From CAZOWM01 sp964583615 (GTDB lineage Bacteria > Spirochaetota > B62-G9 > DRHN01), in the NCBI GenBank assembly GCA_964583615.1, contig CAZOWM010000006.1, positions 32,493 to 96,492 on the forward strand: a stretch of 64,000 nucleotides of DNA, written 5' to 3'. The position numbers and the translations under genes are program-made. The notes beneath the pieces were generated by a model. That model searched no databases and had not been told where the DNA came from. It saw nothing but the letters and a program-made list of their open reading frames with translations. Shown here one piece after another: positions 62,601 to 64,000 of this stretch (the first letter of the stretch is position 1; the number at the start of each line of letters is the position of its first letter).

Positions 62601-63068
62601 ATGAAAGACTATGAATCACGAATGAAGGAACTGGGAATTTCTCTTCCCGATCTTCCTCCTGCCGCAGGTGCTTATGTGCCCGCCGTGCGAACGGGGAACC
62701 TGATATTCTGTTCGGGGCAGGGGCCATTCAAGGACGGGAAATTTGCCTCTACAGGAAGAGTGGGGGAAACTCTCTCGCTCGAGGAAGGGTACGAAGCTGC
62801 ACGCATCGCCGCCTTGAACTGTCTTGCTGAAATCTGCTCTGTGGCAGGCACGGTCAATAATATCGTTCGCATCGTACAGGTTCGAGGATTTGTAAACAGC
62901 AGCGCGGATTTTACCGATCAACCCAAAGTTGTGAACGGGGCATCCGAACTTCTCATCGATATCTTTGGTGATGCGGGAAAGCACGCGCGCTGTGCGCTCG
63001 GAACATCTGTTTTACCGGGTAACATTCCCGTAGAAGTGGAGATGGTTGTTCAGGTGAGGGAGGGCTGA
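62601..63068 (+). CDS. RidA/YjgF-family protein
   Basis: The 155-aa protein has the RidA pattern PAVRTGNLIFCSGQGPFKDG, AALNCLAEICSVAGTVNNIV and the C-terminal ARCALGTSVLPGNIPVEVEM with the conserved Arg. RidA proteins hydrolyse reactive enamine/imine intermediates made by PLP enzymes. The next gene encodes one such PLP enzyme, 64 nt downstream, so the pairing makes sense. Confidence 0.88.
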   Translation: MKDYESRMKELGISLPDLPPAAGAYVPAVRTGNLIFCSGQGPFKDGKFASTGRVGETLSLEEGYEAARIAALNCLAEICSVAGTVNNIVRIVQVRGFVNSSADFTDQPKVVNGASELLIDIFGDAGKHARCALGTSVLPGNIPVEVEMVVQVREG

Positions 63069-63132
63069 GGAGAGTGATCGTAAAAACATCTTTCACACAG
63101 ATTGGAGAACACAATTTGACAGGGAGACACAA

Positions 63133-64000
63133 ATGATTGGCATAGAAGAAGTACGAAAAAAAATCGGAGCATTCCCGCGGGAAAAGCTTGCGGATCTGCC
63201 CACTCCACTGCACGAGGTCCCGCGTTTTTCACGGGTGCTGGGAGGGCCGCGCATTTTTATCAAGAGAGATGATCTCACAGGGCTTGCATTCGGTGGAAAC
63301 AAAACGAGGATGTTTGAATTTCTTCTGGCGCGCGCCAAAATTGAAGGCGCGGACACGGTGATCGGGGGTGCAGGAGTTCAGTCGAATTACTGCCGCCAGC
63401 TCACCGCTGCATGCAACGTGATTGGATTTGAAACTCATCTCGTTTTGCGAAGAATTCGCGGGATCACGGACAACACCGTCCAGGGCAACCTTCTTCTCGA
63501 CCTGCTCGCAGGTGCGCACGTCCACATCATCGATGCAGACGCAGAAACACAGACGAAAAAGATTTATGCGCTTGCTGAAGAGCTGAAGAAGAAGGGGAAA
63601 AAACCGTTTGTCGTCAGGCTGGCGGCTCAAGATGACCTCACGCCGGATGTGGTTTCTTATGTAAACTGTTTCTGCGAGATACAGGAGCAGTGCGATTTGC
63701 TCGGCATACAACCCACCTATCTCTACGTCTCTTCCTACGACAGCACGCAGGCGGGACTGGAGGTGGGCCGCGAAGTGCTCGGCAATCCGGTAAAGATAAG
63801 GGGGATTGCACCAGCGGCCTGGGAATCCGACGCTTCTGAGTTAATTGCGCGCTACGCGAACCAAACCGCGGAGGCACTGAAGGTGCCCTGTGAGTTCACC
63901 GCGGAAAATTTGTACAACTCAACAGCCTATGTCGGTGAGGGGTATGGCATCCCCACACCGGAAGCGGTAGAGATGATAAAGCTCATGGCTCGGACCGAAG
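63133..64000 (+). CDS. D-cysteine desulfhydrase-like PLP enzyme (3' end beyond the window)
   Basis: From ATG 63133 (after GGGAG) the frame reads MIGIEEVRKKIGAFPREKLA and continues without stop to the window end, about 289 residues. It has RIFIKRDDLTGLAFGGNKTR with the PLP lysine, GGAGVQSNYCRQLTAA, and YLYVSSYDSTQAGLEVGREV. This is the ACC-deaminase/D-cysteine-desulfhydrase fold. The members eliminate sulfide or ammonia from small amino acids and form enamines. The RidA and lyase-like genes upstream fit an amino-acid degradation operon. The last 40 or so residues are missing. Confidence 0.85.
   Translation, partial: MIGIEEVRKKIGAFPREKLADLPTPLHEVPRFSRVLGGPRIFIKRDDLTGLAFGGNKTRMFEFLLARAKIEGADTVIGGAGVQSNYCRQLTAACNVIGFETHLVLRRIRGITDNTVQGNLLLDLLAGAHVHIIDADAETQTKKIYALAEELKKKGKKPFVVRLAAQDDLTPDVVSYVNCFCEIQEQCDLLGIQPTYLYVSSYDSTQAGLEVGREVLGNPVKIRGIAPAAWESDASELIARYANQTAEALKVPCEFTAENLYNSTAYVGEGYGIPTPEAVEMIKLMARTE

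Noticed and set aside
1..64000. CRISPR arrays, tRNA, rRNA, insertion sequences
   Set aside because: No regularly spaced direct repeats, cloverleaf-like blocks, rRNA-like stretches or transposase motifs were recognised by eye; very diverged elements could be missed.

Overview
The window reads as a chromosomal segment of an anaerobic, diderm, heterotrophic bacterium. The diderm envelope is inferred from a TolC-type outer-membrane lipoprotein and other lipoproteins. The anaerobic lifestyle is inferred from a ferredoxin, a tungsten/molybdenum aldehyde oxidoreductase remnant, radical SAM and GH4 enzymes, and MttB-type methyltransferases. A free-living or host-associated spirochaete is my best guess, but no rRNA or other marker gene here proves it. 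I see no tRNA, rRNA, CRISPR array or insertion sequence.

Left part (1-14.6 kb, mostly minus strand): a truncated TolC-like gene, then a complete tryptophan operon in the enteric order trpL-trpE-trpGD-trpCF-trpB-trpA. It has a leader peptide rich in Trp codons and a chain of mutually exclusive RNA hairpins. Next come two gene remnants (a sugar-phosphate isomerase and a sulfite-oxidase-like protein) and two large secreted repeat proteins, one with leucine-rich repeats and one with seven HYDIN/choice-of-anchor-D domains.

Middle (15-33.5 kb): a sugar kinase, a cupin sugar isomerase and a Ca2+-type P-ATPase; a cold-shock protein; a B12-binding radical SAM protein. Then comes a cluster for quaternary amines: a complete glycine-betaine/choline-type ABC transporter flanked by two intact, non-pyrrolysine MttB-family methyltransferases. 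Interspersed are remnants of two more MttB genes, an asparagine synthetase, a LacI regulator, a glycosyltransferase and an aldehyde:ferredoxin oxidoreductase.

Centre-right (33.7-57.8 kb, plus strand): a GntR regulator transcribed with a two-subunit ATP-citrate-lyase-like enzyme, then a carbohydrate island. The island holds a LacI regulator with two matching operators, a ribose-type ABC transporter, two GH4 glycosidases, a GH106-like rhamnosidase candidate, a rhamnose-mutarotase-like protein, an M24-fold protein without its metal-binding aspartates, and a second, AT-richer ABC transporter with a frameshifted permease and an altered Walker B. It ends with a DhnA/LsrF-type aldolase. Together the genes suggest uptake and cytoplasmic cleavage of rhamnose- and galactose-containing oligosaccharides.

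Right end (57.8-64 kb): a small secreted protein, a ubiquitin-fold/Mut7-C protein, an SDR, and an operon with a strong promoter (ureidoglycolate-lyase-like, zinc alcohol dehydrogenase, RidA and a D-cysteine-desulfhydrase-like PLP enzyme cut by the window edge).

The most striking overall pattern is the number of genes that kept both ends or scattered blocks in order but lost internal pieces. This suggests ongoing genome erosion, as in a lineage adapting to a stable host or niche.
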